Source: CAXXIC01 sp964534355 (GTDB taxonomy: Bacteria; Bacteroidota; Bacteroidia; Bacteroidales; UBA7332). From it: a stretch of 44,831 nt of DNA. Location of the stretch: NCBI GenBank assembly GCA_964534355.1, contig CAZHNZ010000015.1, positions 1 to 44,831 on the forward strand. The letters are read 5' to 3'. The notes under the pieces are model-generated. The model made no database searches. It was not told where the DNA came from and saw only the letters and a program-made list of their open reading frames with translations. Positions within the stretch are counted from its first letter, which is position 1, and every line of letters begins with the position of its first letter. A program made the translations under genes and the position numbers. Shown piece after piece: positions 1 through 10,017 of this stretch.

Positions 1-291
1 TGATTTTGGCGACTCTGTAACCGGTAATGCCGCTGTTATGATTTTTTTGGAATAGAGATGTCTGTTCCTGTTTATTCTTTTTCGCTTCGCAAATATATTC
101 CCTTTCGTTTATCCATATTATTCGGTTTTAACGGATGTTTTAGCCTGTGTATAGAAACACGGAAACGGCCCAAACTGAGCCTGTTTCTATATATAAAAAC
201 CGATATTTCAGAGCAATAGCCCTGTGGCACGGCAGATGAAAATGAAGACAATACCGACAAAAACAAGTATATTTGCAAAAAGAATAATTTC
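1..291. other. Upstream region of mnmG, no supported gene
   Basis: No convincing gene is visible. A TATATTTG element lies on the minus strand (complement of 90-97) and another on the plus strand at 268-275, so the region may hold divergent promoters, one for mnmG and one for a gene lying beyond the left edge. The minus-strand frame over the first 60 bases is open but has no start codon inside the window, so it was not called as a gene. Confidence 0.4.
268..275 (+). promoter_or_regulatory. Putative mnmG promoter, -7 element
   Basis: TATATTTG fits the Bacteroidota -7 consensus TAnnTTTG and lies 16 bases before the mnmG start codon. No clear TTTG -33 element was found at 19-21 bases upstream, so the call rests on the -7 match alone. 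Confidence 0.35.
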
Positions 292-2166
292 ATGGATTTT
301 AAATACGACGTAATAGTAATTGGCGCCGGACATGCCGGATGCGAAGCGGCAGCCGCTGCGGCCAATTTAGGTTCGAAGACAGTCCTGATAACGATGGACA
401 TGAACAAAATAGCTCAGATGAGCTGTAATCCCGCCGTAGGGGGTATTGCCAAAGGACAGATAGTACGCGAGATTGACGCCCTGGGCGGACAAATGGGTAT
501 CATTACCGACAAAACAGCCATACAATTCCGGATGCTGAACCGCTCGAAAGGGCCGGCCATGTGGTCGCCACGGGCACAGAGCGACCGTATGCGCTTCAGC
601 GAAATGTGGCGACACACGCTCGAAAACACGGATAACCTGCACATCTGGCAGGATTCGGCCCGTCAGTTTATTATTGAAAACAACGTTGTGACAGGGGTTA
701 TCACCAACATGAATGTCACTTTCAGAGCTAAAACGGTGATTATCACGACCGGTACATTCCTGAACGGCCTGATGCACATTGGTAAAACACAGATGGTGGG
801 TGGACGTATTTCGGAACCGGCTTCGTATGGCATTACCGAACAACTGAAATCGCTGGGCATAAAAACAGACCGGATGAAAACGGGTACCCCTGTGCGGATA
901 GATGCACGCAGCGTCGATTTCAGTCTGACCGAAGAGCAGGTGGGCGACTTTGATTTCCACAAATTTTCGTACCTGAACCATGCGCCAAAAACACTTAAAC
1001 AATTGAGCTGTTGGACATTATATACAAATGAACGGGTACACGACGTGTTACGCGGTGGTCTGGCCGATTCGCCTATGTACAACGGACAAATACAAAGCAT
1101 CGGACCACGCTATTGTCCGAGTATCGAAACCAAAATAGTGACCTTTGCCGATAAGATTGAGCACCAACTGTTTCTGGAACCCGAGGGCGAAAATACACAG
1201 GAATACTACCTCAATGGATTCTCCTCCTCTCTCCCACTCGATATACAGATAAATGCACTCAGAGAGATTCCCGCATTCCGCGATATTCGCATTTACAGAC
1301 CCGGCTACGCTATTGAGTACGATTTCTTCGACCCAACACAGCTCAAACATACGCTCGAAAGCAAACAAATTGGAAATCTATTCTTTGCCGGACAGGTAAA
1401 TGGCACCACCGGATACGAAGAGGCTGCCGGTCAGGGAATGATGGCAGGTATTAATGCCCACATAGCGGCACACGGTGGCGAACCGTTTGTGCTGAAACGC
1501 GACCAGGCCTATATCGGCGTGCTGATAGACGATCTGGTGACCAAAGGTGTGGACGAACCGTACCGGATGTTTACCTCACGTGCTGAATACCGTATTTTGC
1601 TTCGTCAGGACGATGCGGATATGCGTCTGACACCACTGAGCGAAAAACTGGGACTGGCCCGCGAAGAGAGAATTGCTTTGCTAAACAGAAAAAAAGAGGA
1701 AATCAACCGCATTATTGAGTTTGCCTCCTCCTACTCGATCAAAGCACAATACATCAACGAAGGATTGGAACAACTGGGTACCTCGCCACTCAAACAAGGA
1801 TGTAAACTGATTGACCTGATATCTCGTCCACAGGTTACAATTGAGAATATCGCCGCTTTAATCCCCGCTTTCAGAGAAGAGCTGGATAAAACAACCGAAC
1901 AAAAAGAGGAAATACTGGAAGCAGTAGAGATTCAAATCAAATATGCCGGATACATTGAACGCGAAAGATTGATTGCCGACAAAATAAACAGACTCGAAAA
2001 CATCCGCATTAAAGGAAGATTCGACTACAACAGCATACCTTCGCTATCGACAGAAGCGCGACAAAAGCTCACGCGTATAGATCCGGAAACCCTGGCACAA
2101 GCAGGTAGAATACCGGGTATTTCGCCGAGTGATATCAACATTCTATTGGTCTTGATGGGGCGATAA
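292..2166 (+). CDS. mnmG: tRNA uridine-5-carboxymethylaminomethyl modification enzyme MnmG (GidA)
   Basis: MnmG works with MnmE (GTPase) in the cytoplasm to install the carboxymethylaminomethyl group on C5 of wobble U34 of certain tRNAs, using FAD, NADH and methylene-tetrahydrofolate. The 624-residue protein is normal length for the family. It opens with the FAD-binding Rossmann motif GAGHAG (residues 11-16), followed by the family block around SCNPAVGGIAKG with C45, and later GTTGYEEAAGQG near residue 371. The C-terminal helical part, which contacts MnmE in known structures, is complete. The start fits the Rossmann strand directly behind it and a TATATTTG element 16 bases upstream. The sense strand is C-rich (row 1201-1260 has 6 G and 20 C), unusual for a gene on a leading strand. 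A parS site follows the stop codon. In many bacteria gidA lies close to the replication origin. Confidence 0.97.
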   Translation: MDFKYDVIVIGAGHAGCEAAAAAANLGSKTVLITMDMNKIAQMSCNPAVGGIAKGQIVREIDALGGQMGIITDKTAIQFRMLNRSKGPAMWSPRAQSDRMRFSEMWRHTLENTDNLHIWQDSARQFIIENNVVTGVITNMNVTFRAKTVIITTGTFLNGLMHIGKTQMVGGRISEPASYGITEQLKSLGIKTDRMKTGTPVRIDARSVDFSLTEEQVGDFDFHKFSYLNHAPKTLKQLSCWTLYTNERVHDVLRGGLADSPMYNGQIQSIGPRYCPSIETKIVTFADKIEHQLFLEPEGENTQEYYLNGFSSSLPLDIQINALREIPAFRDIRIYRPGYAIEYDFFDPTQLKHTLESKQIGNLFFAGQVNGTTGYEEAAGQGMMAGINAHIAAHGGEPFVLKRDQAYIGVLIDDLVTKGVDEPYRMFTSRAEYRILLRQDDADMRLTPLSEKLGLAREERIALLNRKKEEINRIIEFASSYSIKAQYINEGLEQLGTSPLKQGCKLIDLISRPQVTIENIAALIPAFREELDKTTEQKEEILEAVEIQIKYAGYIERERLIADKINRLENIRIKGRFDYNSIPSLSTEARQKLTRIDPETLAQAGRIPGISPSDINILLVLMGR

Positions 2167-2174
2167 GAGGCCAT

Positions 2175-2190
2175 TGTTTCACGTGAAACA
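2175..2190. other. parS centromere-like site (ParB/Spo0J binding)
   Basis: The 16 bases TGTTTCACGTGAAACA form a perfect palindrome identical to the widely conserved chromosomal parS consensus. It sits 8 bases after the mnmG stop codon, outside any gene. parS sites are bound by ParB and usually cluster near the replication origin, in line with the origin-like region about 10 kb to the right. parA and parB are not in this window. Confidence 0.85.
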
Positions 2191-2311
2191 TTAAAGAATA
2201 GATAAAGGTAAGGCGGGCTAAAACAATGGCTTTAAAGGCAAAAGAACGGGCAATACGGGTATATTTAACAAAATAGCAATATTGATTGTAAACAGAAAAT
2301 GAAAACAAAGT

Positions 2312-4120
2312 ATGATAAATGAAGAGAAACTAAAATCCATTCTTTCGTCTCTTCCGGACAAACCCGGCATTTATCAATATCTGGACGATACAGAAACAAT
2401 CATATACGTAGGTAAAGCAAAAAATCTGAGGAAAAGGGTATCCTCTTATTTCAACAAACAACACGACTCTACCAAGACACGGATATTAGTCCGGAAGATT
2501 GAAGATATCCGTTACATTGTGGTCGATTCGGAAGAGGATGCACTTCATCTCGAAAATAGCCTGATCAAAGAACATCAGCCCCGTTACAACGTATTACTAA
2601 AAGACGACAAAACTTATCCCTGGATTTGCATCAAGAATGAGCCGTTTCCGCGCATATTTCAAACGCGCACACTCATCCGTGACGGTTCGCAATACTTTGG
2701 CCCCTACTCCAACATCTACATGGTGCGCACCATGATAGAGCTTATTCGAAAGCTTTTTCCCATACGCACCTGTAAACTCTTTCTTTCTCCCGAAAATATC
2801 AGACAAAACAAGTTTAAAGTCTGTCTGCAATACCACATCAAAAACTGCAAGGGCCCCTGCGAAGGGCAGGAAAGCGAAAAAGAGTATGCCGAATACATTG
2901 CTTTTGCCCGCCGTGCCCTGAAAGGCGAAATATCGATGATTAAAGATACGTTGACCGAAGAGATGCTGGGATTTGCCAACGATCTGCGTTTCGAAGAGGC
3001 ACAAAAAGTGAAAGAGAAATTGCAGCTGATAGAGAATTATCAGGCAAAAACGGTGATAGTAAGCCCCAATTTACACGACATAGATGTATTCTCGTGCGAA
3101 GACGAAGAGAATGCCGTTATCATCAACTATCTGCATGTGATGAATGGCGCCATAACGCAGGCATACACTTTTGAATACAAACGAAAATTAGAGGAAAGCA
3201 AAGAGGAACTGCTCCGACTGGCCATTGTGGATATGCGCAGCCGTTTCGGTAGCCTTTCGCGGGAAATATTAGTGCCCTTTTTGCCCGATATAGAGCTAAA
3301 CGGGGTCAATTTCAGCATTCCGCAACGCGGTGATAAAAAAAGATTACTCGAATTGTCGGAACAAAATGTGCGCCAATACAAGGCAGACCGGATGAAACAG
3401 GCCGAAAAACTGAACCCCGAACAGCGCACCATACGCATACTGAGCACCCTGCAAAAAGATTTGCGCCTGCACGAACTGCCCATGCATATAGAGTGTTTCG
3501 ACAATTCAAATATTCAGGGAACAAATCCTGTGGCTGCCTGTGTGGTCTTTAAAAAAGCCAAACCGGCCAAAAAGGATTACCGCCATTTCAACGTAAAAAC
3601 AGTAACCGGCCCCGACGATTTTGCATCCATGCGCGAAATTATCTACCGCAGATACAACAGAGCTCTGGATGATGCGACTCCCCTGCCCGACCTGATTGTA
3701 GTGGACGGTGGTAAAGGGCAGCTACATGCAGCCTGTGAGTCGCTCAGAGAACTAAATCTGTATGGCCGTATTCCCATTATCGGCATTGCCAAGCGGCTGG
3801 AAGAGATTTACTATCCTGATGATTCGGTTCCTTTGTATCTCGATAAAAATTCTGAAAGCCTGAAACTGATACAACAGATGCGCGACGAGGCTCACCGCTT
3901 CGGAATTACCTTTCACCGGCAAAAAAGAAGCAAAGAGCAGGTAGTTTCGGAACTGGATCAGATAGACGGAATCGGTGAGAAGAGTAAAACAGCCCTTCTG
4001 AGCCATTTTAAGAGCGTTAAACGGCTTAAAATGGCATCTGTGGACGAGATTACCACCGTTGTGGGAAAAAGCAAAGCAGAAGCGTTGTATAAAGCATTGC
4101 ATAAAACAGAAAAAGTGTGA
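2312..4120 (+). CDS. uvrC: Excinuclease ABC subunit C
   Basis: UvrC makes both incisions around a DNA lesion in nucleotide excision repair, acting on the UvrB-DNA complex. The 602-residue protein has the full family layout: an N-terminal GIY-YIG nuclease domain (GIY at 19-21, YVG at 32-34, then KNLRKRVSSYF) for the 3' cut; a UVR/UvrB-binding segment near residues 200-235; the RNase H-like nuclease with ECFDNSNIQGTNPVA near 393 and DLIVVDGGKGQL near 463 for the 5' cut; and a C-terminal helix-hairpin-helix region (IDGIGEKSKTALL). It lies 146 bases after mnmG with parS between them. The start is the first Met of the conserved N-terminus. Confidence 0.97.
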   Translation: MINEEKLKSILSSLPDKPGIYQYLDDTETIIYVGKAKNLRKRVSSYFNKQHDSTKTRILVRKIEDIRYIVVDSEEDALHLENSLIKEHQPRYNVLLKDDKTYPWICIKNEPFPRIFQTRTLIRDGSQYFGPYSNIYMVRTMIELIRKLFPIRTCKLFLSPENIRQNKFKVCLQYHIKNCKGPCEGQESEKEYAEYIAFARRALKGEISMIKDTLTEEMLGFANDLRFEEAQKVKEKLQLIENYQAKTVIVSPNLHDIDVFSCEDEENAVIINYLHVMNGAITQAYTFEYKRKLEESKEELLRLAIVDMRSRFGSLSREILVPFLPDIELNGVNFSIPQRGDKKRLLELSEQNVRQYKADRMKQAEKLNPEQRTIRILSTLQKDLRLHELPMHIECFDNSNIQGTNPVAACVVFKKAKPAKKDYRHFNVKTVTGPDDFASMREIIYRRYNRALDDATPLPDLIVVDGGKGQLHAACESLRELNLYGRIPIIGIAKRLEEIYYPDDSVPLYLDKNSESLKLIQQMRDEAHRFGITFHRQKRSKEQVVSELDQIDGIGEKSKTALLSHFKSVKRLKMASVDEITTVVGKSKAEALYKALHKTEKV

Positions 4121-4183
4121 ACATAAACAGACAAATAAAGTATTCAATCCCTTGTTATCAAATAAATATCTTAATTTTGCATT

Positions 4184-4636
4184 ATGAAAATCGTTATACA
4201 ACGTGTATCCAAAGCATCGGTAAGCATAGATAACAGACTGCATTCGGCCATTGGTAAAGGGTTGCTGATACTGGTGGGGATAGAGGATTCGGATAGCGAA
4301 AGTGATATAGAATGGTTGTGTAAAAAGGTGATTAACCTGCGCATTTTTCCGGATGAGAGAGGTGTAATGAATTTACCTGTTACCGCTATTCAGGGCGATA
4401 TCCTGGTGGTGAGTCAGTTTACACTGCACGCCTCTACAAAGAAGGGAAACAGACCCTCCTACATCCGGGCTTCAAGGCCTGAATTTGCCATACCGATGTA
4501 CGAAAAATTCTGTGCTAAACTATCGGCTACACTCGAAAAAGAGGTAAAAACAGGCGTTTTCGGTGCAGATATGCAGGTAGAACTGATCAACGACGGCCCT
4601 GTAACACTGGTGATAGATTCAAAGAATCCGGAATAA
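4184..4636 (+). CDS. dtd: D-aminoacyl-tRNA deacylase
   Basis: Dtd hydrolyses D-amino acids (and glycine misattached to tRNA-Ala) from tRNAs, a chiral proofreading step in translation. The 150-residue length is typical. The start MKIVIQRVSKASVSID, the central SQFTLHASTKKGNRPSY block that carries the SQ(F)T motif, and the C-terminal GPVTLVIDSKN block with the Gly-Pro motif used for chiral selection are all present. It lies between uvrC and the MazG-like gene on the same strand. A TAATTTTG sequence at 4172-4179 is too close to the ATG for a usual leader. Confidence 0.96.
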   Translation: MKIVIQRVSKASVSIDNRLHSAIGKGLLILVGIEDSDSESDIEWLCKKVINLRIFPDERGVMNLPVTAIQGDILVVSQFTLHASTKKGNRPSYIRASRPEFAIPMYEKFCAKLSATLEKEVKTGVFGADMQVELINDGPVTLVIDSKNPE

Positions 4637-4690
4637 CTGACCAAATACCCGTAAAAGGGAAAGAATTAACAGAGAAAAAAGCATTCTGCT

Positions 4691-5038
4691 ATGGAAAACT
4701 CAGACAAAAAAATGACGATTGAAGAGGCACAACAAGAGGTCGATAAGTGGATAAAAACCTATGGCGTTCGCTATTTTAACGAACTAACCAACATGGTATT
4801 GCTACAAGAAGAGGTGGGCGAACTGGCAAAAATAATGGCCCGGGTGTATGGCGAACAGAGCTTCAAAGAGAGCGATAAAGAGTACGATATGGCAGACGAA
4901 ATGGGTGATATTTTGTTTGTATTGATTTGCCTGGCCAACCAAACCGGTATCAGCCTGACAGAGGCATTTGCAAAAAACATAGAAAAAAAGATAGTGAGAG
5001 ATAAAGACAGACATACCAACAATCAAAAACTAAAATAG
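4691..5038 (+). CDS. MazG-like nucleotide pyrophosphohydrolase
   Basis: A small all-alpha NTP pyrophosphohydrolase that would cleave (d)NTPs to monophosphate and pyrophosphate, a nucleotide-pool cleaning role. At 115 residues it is a single-domain MazG-like protein, not the two-domain MazG of E. coli. The Mg-binding motif EExxE...ExxD is visible as E40, E41 and E44 followed by E70 and D73. Its stop codon directly abuts the deoC ATG, so the two are probably cotranscribed, putting nucleotide cleaning beside deoxyribose salvage. The exact substrate cannot be read from sequence. Confidence 0.85.
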   Translation: MENSDKKMTIEEAQQEVDKWIKTYGVRYFNELTNMVLLQEEVGELAKIMARVYGEQSFKESDKEYDMADEMGDILFVLICLANQTGISLTEAFAKNIEKKIVRDKDRHTNNQKLK

Positions 5039-5920
5039 ATGAGCAAATACATCGAAACAATCAGTCAGTATAAAACAAATATTGACAATGAGCATGTTAC
5101 AGCAAAGGTAGAAGAGATTTTGCGTAAAAATTTTGATGCAAATAACACAACAGAGGTACACAAACTACTACTAAACTGCATCGATCTGACCTCTTTGAAC
5201 AACACCGATCACACCAAACAGATAATCAGTTTTACGGAAAAAGTTAATCAGTTTGATGAAGAATATCCGGAACTTGGTAATGTGGCAGCGATATGTGTTT
5301 ACCCCAATTTTACAGGGATAGTGCGCAGCCACTTGGTTGTTGACAGCGTAAATATAGCCTCTGTTTCCGCCGGTTTTCCCTTTTCACAGACCTTTACCGA
5401 AGTGAAGGTAGCAGAGACGTCTCTGGCTGTGCTGGATGGTGCAGATGAGATAGATATAGTGATGAATCTGGGCAACTATATGGCCGGTGAATTTGAAGAA
5501 TTGTGCGACGAAATTGAAGAAATAAAGTCGGCAGCCCGTGAAGCACATCTGAAAGTAATACTAGAAACAGGTGCGCTGAAAAACGCCTCAGACATCAAAA
5601 AAGCCTCTATCCTATCCATCTACTCAGGTGCCGATTTCATCAAAACTTCTACCGGCAAAATGGAACCTGCCGCTACGCTGGAAGCAGCTTATGTGATGTG
5701 CGAAGTGATCAAAGAATATTTCGACAAGACAGGAAAAATGATTGGATTTAAGCCCGCTGGTGGCATTGTAACCACAGCAGACGCGGTGAAATATTACACC
5801 ATTGTGAAAGAAATATTGGGTGAAAAATGGTTGAATAACTCCTATTTCAGAATAGGTGCAAGCCGTCTGGCGAACAATTTGCTGAGCGATATACTGGGCA
5901 AAGAGACCAAATTCTTCTGA
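5039..5920 (+). CDS. deoC: 2-deoxyribose-5-phosphate aldolase
   Basis: DeoC reversibly cleaves 2-deoxyribose-5-phosphate to acetaldehyde and glyceraldehyde-3-phosphate in deoxynucleoside catabolism. The 293-residue protein is closer to the longer (E. coli-like) form than to the 220-residue form. The Schiff-base lysine is K202 in DFIKTSTGK, and the second conserved lysine is K238 in GFKPAGG. The EIDIVMNLG block supplies the conserved acidic residue. It starts immediately after the MazG-like gene and ends 21 bases before a strong terminator shared with the convergent prenyl synthase gene. The sense strand is strikingly C-rich (row 5161-5220: 5 G, 20 C). Confidence 0.96.
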   Translation: MSKYIETISQYKTNIDNEHVTAKVEEILRKNFDANNTTEVHKLLLNCIDLTSLNNTDHTKQIISFTEKVNQFDEEYPELGNVAAICVYPNFTGIVRSHLVVDSVNIASVSAGFPFSQTFTEVKVAETSLAVLDGADEIDIVMNLGNYMAGEFEELCDEIEEIKSAAREAHLKVILETGALKNASDIKKASILSIYSGADFIKTSTGKMEPAATLEAAYVMCEVIKEYFDKTGKMIGFKPAGGIVTTADAVKYYTIVKEILGEKWLNNSYFRIGASRLANNLLSDILGKETKFF

Positions 5921-5940
5921 TATTGGAATAAAAAATAATG

Positions 5941-5980
5941 AAAAACGGCTGCTTTTCGAATGAAAAGCAGCCGTTTTTTT
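5941..5980. terminator. Bidirectional Rho-independent terminator between deoC and prenyl synthase
   Basis: A 13-bp GC-containing stem (ACGGCTGCTTTTC at 5945-5957 with its complement at 5962-5974) has a 4-base loop. It is flanked by an A-run on the left and seven T on the right, so it can stop transcription from both convergent genes. Confidence 0.9.
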
Positions 5981-5994
5981 GTAGTATATAAGGT

Positions 5995-6972
5995 CTATTT
6001 TGTTCGGTAAATAATGTAATCCAACATCGAAATTAACGCATTTTTTTCGGATGATTCAGGTACATTTTTCAAAATATCAAGAGCAATAATTTTAAACTCT
6101 TCCATTTTCTTCTCTGCATATTCAATACCCTTATTGTCAATAGCATAACTAATTAGAAGAGCAATGTTATCCTCAGAAAAATCTTTACTTTCAATAATAT
6201 TCATCATTATTTTCTTGTCCGAAAGAGATGAATTTTCGAGCGCATAGAGCAAAGGTAAAGTAATTTTTCCTTCCCGAATATCATTACCTGTAGGTTTACC
6301 AATCTCTTTTGAATCAAAATAGTCGAAAATATCGTCCTTTATCTGAAAAATCATACCCAAATAATAGGCAAAACGTTCGAACAATAGCAATGTTTCTTCG
6401 CTGCTATTGACAGACAATGCCCCTACCCGGAAACAAGTTTCGAATAAAGATGCGGTTTTTTTATAAATAATGCGGTAATAATTTTCTTCGGAAAGTACTA
6501 TTTCTTTGGCAGAAGACATTTGGTGTATTTCGCCATCCACAGAAACAGAAGCAAAATCAGCAATTGCCTTAATTATCTCTAAACTAGCAGATTCAGTTGC
6601 TTTTTTGAGTGTAATAGAGAGGAAAAAATCACCTAACAAAACAGCCAATTTACTGTTGAAACGGGCATTTACTGTATCTATTCCACGTCGCATACTGGTT
6701 TCATCAATTACATCGTCGTGTAGCAAAGTAGCATTGTGAAGCAATTCGAGTGAAACAGCAGCAGAAAGCGTTTTATCATTGATTTGACCGGCAGAACATT
6801 TGGCTGCTAAAAGGACCAAAATGGGGCGAAGTTTCTTTCCGTTTTGTTGAAGAAAATGGTTTACAGCACGCTCAATCCATTCATTTTCAGAGAATAAAGA
6901 CTCTCTAAAAACAACTTCAAATTGTGCTAACTCCTTTTCAACCGGTTTTTTTATCTCTGATAGTATGCCCAT
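5995..6972 (-). CDS. Polyprenyl diphosphate synthase (trans-isoprenyl transferase)
   Basis: Extends allylic diphosphates with isopentenyl diphosphate units; in Bacteroidota the product is expected to feed menaquinone side-chain synthesis. The 325-residue protein has the two Asp-rich motifs of the family: LLHDDVIDE (D86, D87, D90) with the following RRG, and IKDDIFDYF near residue 216, plus KLRP near 47-50 for IPP binding. Chain length cannot be told from sequence here. The start matches the N-terminal helix and a TATTTTTG promoter element 17 bases upstream on the minus strand. The gene is monocistronic and ends at the terminator shared with deoC. Confidence 0.9.
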   Translation of the reverse strand: MGILSEIKKPVEKELAQFEVVFRESLFSENEWIERAVNHFLQQNGKKLRPILVLLAAKCSAGQINDKTLSAAVSLELLHNATLLHDDVIDETSMRRGIDTVNARFNSKLAVLLGDFFLSITLKKATESASLEIIKAIADFASVSVDGEIHQMSSAKEIVLSEENYYRIIYKKTASLFETCFRVGALSVNSSEETLLLFERFAYYLGMIFQIKDDIFDYFDSKEIGKPTGNDIREGKITLPLLYALENSSLSDKKIMMNIIESKDFSEDNIALLISYAIDNKGIEYAEKKMEEFKIIALDILKNVPESSEKNALISMLDYIIYRTK

Positions 6973-6989
6973 ATTCGGATATTAAGCAA

Positions 6990-6997
6990 CAAAAATA
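6990..6997 (-). promoter_or_regulatory. Putative promoter -7 element for the prenyl synthase gene
   Basis: The minus-strand sequence TATTTTTG fits TAnnTTTG and places the transcript start about 10 bases before the ATG. No TTTG -33 element was seen at the expected spacing. Confidence 0.35.
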
Positions 6998-7146
6998 GTA
7001 ATTTTTTTTCTATCTTTACGGTAAATATAGAAGATATTGAAACAGATGTATAAACGTTTGCAATAATTAGTTTTTATTTTTCTTTAAACAACAAAATACT
7101 TCGTGAAATATCGCGAATAATAAGTTCATATAAATAATACATAACA

Positions 7147-9917
7147 ATGGAAGAGAGAAAAAGATTGTATTTATTAGACGGATACGCCCTAATTTACAGG
7201 TCTTATTATGCATTTATAAAAAATCCCCGAATAAATTCCAAAGGTAAAAATACATCAGCCATATTTGGATTTATAAATACACTTGAAGAGTTACTAAAAA
7301 AAGAGAATCCCACTCATATAGCTGTTGCGTTTGACCCTAAGGGACTTACATTCAGAAATGACTTGTATGAACAATACAAAGCTCACCGCGAAGAGACACC
7401 CGAAGTAATAAGAGAATCTATTCCGGTAATAAAAGAAATAATAGAGGCATACAACATTCCAATACTGGAAGTAAGCGGATATGAAGCCGATGATGTAATA
7501 GGTACCATGGCTAAACTGGCAGAAAACAGAGGATTTACCACCTATATGATGACACCTGATAAGGATTATGCACAGCTGGTGTCGGAAAATATCTTCATTT
7601 TGAAACCCAAATCACTGGGAAATGAATTTGAAAAACTGGGTGTAGAAGAGGTAAAAACAAAATTTGAAGTCTCCTCCCCTACCCGGATTATAGATTTATT
7701 GGGACTAATGGGTGATAGCGCAGATAATATTCCGGGTTGTCCGGGTGTTGGTCCAAAAACAGCAGTTAAACTTTTAGCTGAATTTGGTAGCATCGAAAAT
7801 CTGTTATCAAAATCGGGATCTCTCAAAGGTGCCATGAAAGAGAAAATAGAAAACAACAAAGATCTGATTTTGCTTTCGAAAATTCTGGCCACCATAAAAA
7901 TTGATGTACCTATTTCATTCGAAGAAGATCAACTAATAAAAAAAGAGTTTAACGAGAAAAAACTGACAGAACTTTTTGAAGAGCTCGAATTTAAAAATCT
8001 CACCACACGAATTTTGAAACCCAAAGAAAAAGTGGTAGAAAAAATATCAAGTCAGGGCTCTCTCTTTGATTTATTTGAAGATAATGGTACAGAAAAAACA
8101 GAATATTCAAATCTCAGCGACTTAAAATCTATACCACATAACTATTATCTACTTGATAATAAGGTAAAAATAGCCGATTTTGTAGGCAAAATTTCTGCAT
8201 GCGAATTTGCAGCATTTGACACAGAAACAACAAGTGTAGATGCAATTTCGGCAGAATTGGTTGGATTATCGTTTTCTATGAAAGAAAATGAGGCATTTTA
8301 CATACCTCTCCCACCCGACCGCGAAAAAACAATTGAAATACTCGAAAAACTGAAACCCTTCTATGAAAATGAGAATATTCTTAAAATAGGTCAAAATATA
8401 AAATACGACTACATCGTATTGAAAAATTATGGGATTGAAGTAAAAGGGAAAATGTTTGACACGATGGTGGCACACTATTTACTGCAACCCGAACAAAGAC
8501 ACAATATGGATTTGCTGGCCGAAGTCTATTTGCAATACAAGACTATTCACATCGACGAACTGATTGGTCCGAAAGGAAAAAATCAAAAATCGATGCGGCA
8601 GGTTGAAATTGATAAAATATGTGAATACGCCTGCGAAGATGCTGATGTTACTTTGAAACTAAAACATAAACTGGAAAAAGAGCTTAAAGATCAAAATTTT
8701 GAAAATCTGTTTTATGAAATAGAAATGCCATTGGTAAAAGTATTGGCAGAAATGGAAATAAGCGGAATACGACTCGACACAGTGGCTCTAAAACAATCAT
8801 CGGAAGGAATTGGACAAAGATTAATCGATATTGAAGAGGCAATTTTTGAAATGGCTGGTGACCGTTTCAATATAAACTCGGCTCAACAGGTAGGTGATAT
8901 TTTATTTAACAAGCTGAATATCATAGAGAAAGCTAAAAAAACAAAGACAGGACAATACTCAACTTCAGAAGAGGTATTAGAAAGTCTGAAAGGCAAACAT
9001 CCTATTGTAGAAAAAATACTGGAATACAGAGGTTTAAAGAAATTACTGAGCACGTACATCAATTCATTACCGGAACTAATTAATCCGGCAACAGGAAAAA
9101 TACATACCTCTTTTAATCAGACAGTTGCAGCAACAGGCAGACTAAGTTCAAGCAATCCAAATATGCAAAATATACCTATACGGGATGAAGATGGTAAAGA
9201 AATTCGTCGGGCATTTGTACCGGATGCAGGTTGTCTGTTTTTATCGGCAGACTATTCTCAGATAGAATTGAGAATAATGGCTCACCTGAGTGAAGATGAA
9301 AGTATGATCGAAGCATTCTTATCTGATAACGATATACATACAGCTACTGCCTCTAAGATATATAAAATAGAACTGAATGAGGTAACAAAGGATATGCGTA
9401 GAAAAGCCAAAACAGCTAACTTCGGAATTATATACGGTATATCAGTATTTGGTTTATCAGAAAGACTTACTATACCCCGTAGTGAAGCCAAAGAGTTAAT
9501 TGATGGTTATTTTATGACTTATCCAAAAGTAAAAGAATACATGGATAAATCTATACATATTGCCAAAGAAAATGGTTATGTAACAACCTTACTCGACCGT
9601 AAAAGAGTTTTACCCGATATTAACTCTAATAATTCTATTGTGCGCGGATATGCTGAAAGAAACGCCATAAATGCACCTATTCAAGGTAGTGCAGCAGATA
9701 TTATAAAGATTGCGATGATAAAGATTTACAACAGATTTAAGCAGGAAAATATTCAGTCAAAAATGATACTACAGGTACATGATGAGTTGAATTTCAGCGT
9801 ATTAGAAAGTGAATTAGAACAGGTAAGAAATATTGTTACTGAAGAGATGGAAAACGCTCTGAGGCTACGTGTACCACTAAAAGTGGAAAGTGGTGTGGGT
9901 CGGAATTGGTTGGAAGC
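7147..9917 (+). CDS. polA: DNA polymerase I (3' end lost in assembly gap)
   Basis: Pol I fills gaps and removes RNA primers. About 923 residues are visible: a 5'-3' flap nuclease domain (about 1-300, starting LYLLDGYALIYRSYYAF, with ADDVIG), a 3'-5' exonuclease with FDTETTS (D358, E360) and a later CEDADVTL block, so proofreading residues look intact, and the polymerase domain with motif A SADYSQIELR (D702), motif B RRKAKTANFGIIYG and motif C VHDELNF (D879). The sequence runs into 100 N directly after NWLEA, which in the family is only one or two residues from the C-terminus, so almost nothing is missing. Any translation continuing through the N run is an artefact. Confidence 0.96.
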
Positions 9918-10017
9918 NNNNNNNNNNNNNNNNNNNNNNNNNNNNNNNNNNNNNNNNNNNNNNNNNNNNNNNNNNNNNNNNNNNNNNNNNNNNNNNNNNN
10001 NNNNNNNNNNNNNNNNN
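9918..10017. other. Assembly gap (100 N)
   Basis: Exactly 100 N, the usual placeholder for a gap of unknown size. It hides the polA stop codon and an unknown amount of intergenic DNA. Confidence 0.99.

Noticed and set aside
1..71. Open minus-strand frame at the left edge
   Set aside because: Under 30 codons visible, no start codon inside the window and no recognisable motif.
4172..4179. TAATTTTG as a dtd promoter
   Set aside because: It ends 4 bases before the ATG, so transcription would start at or inside the start codon; kept only as a note.
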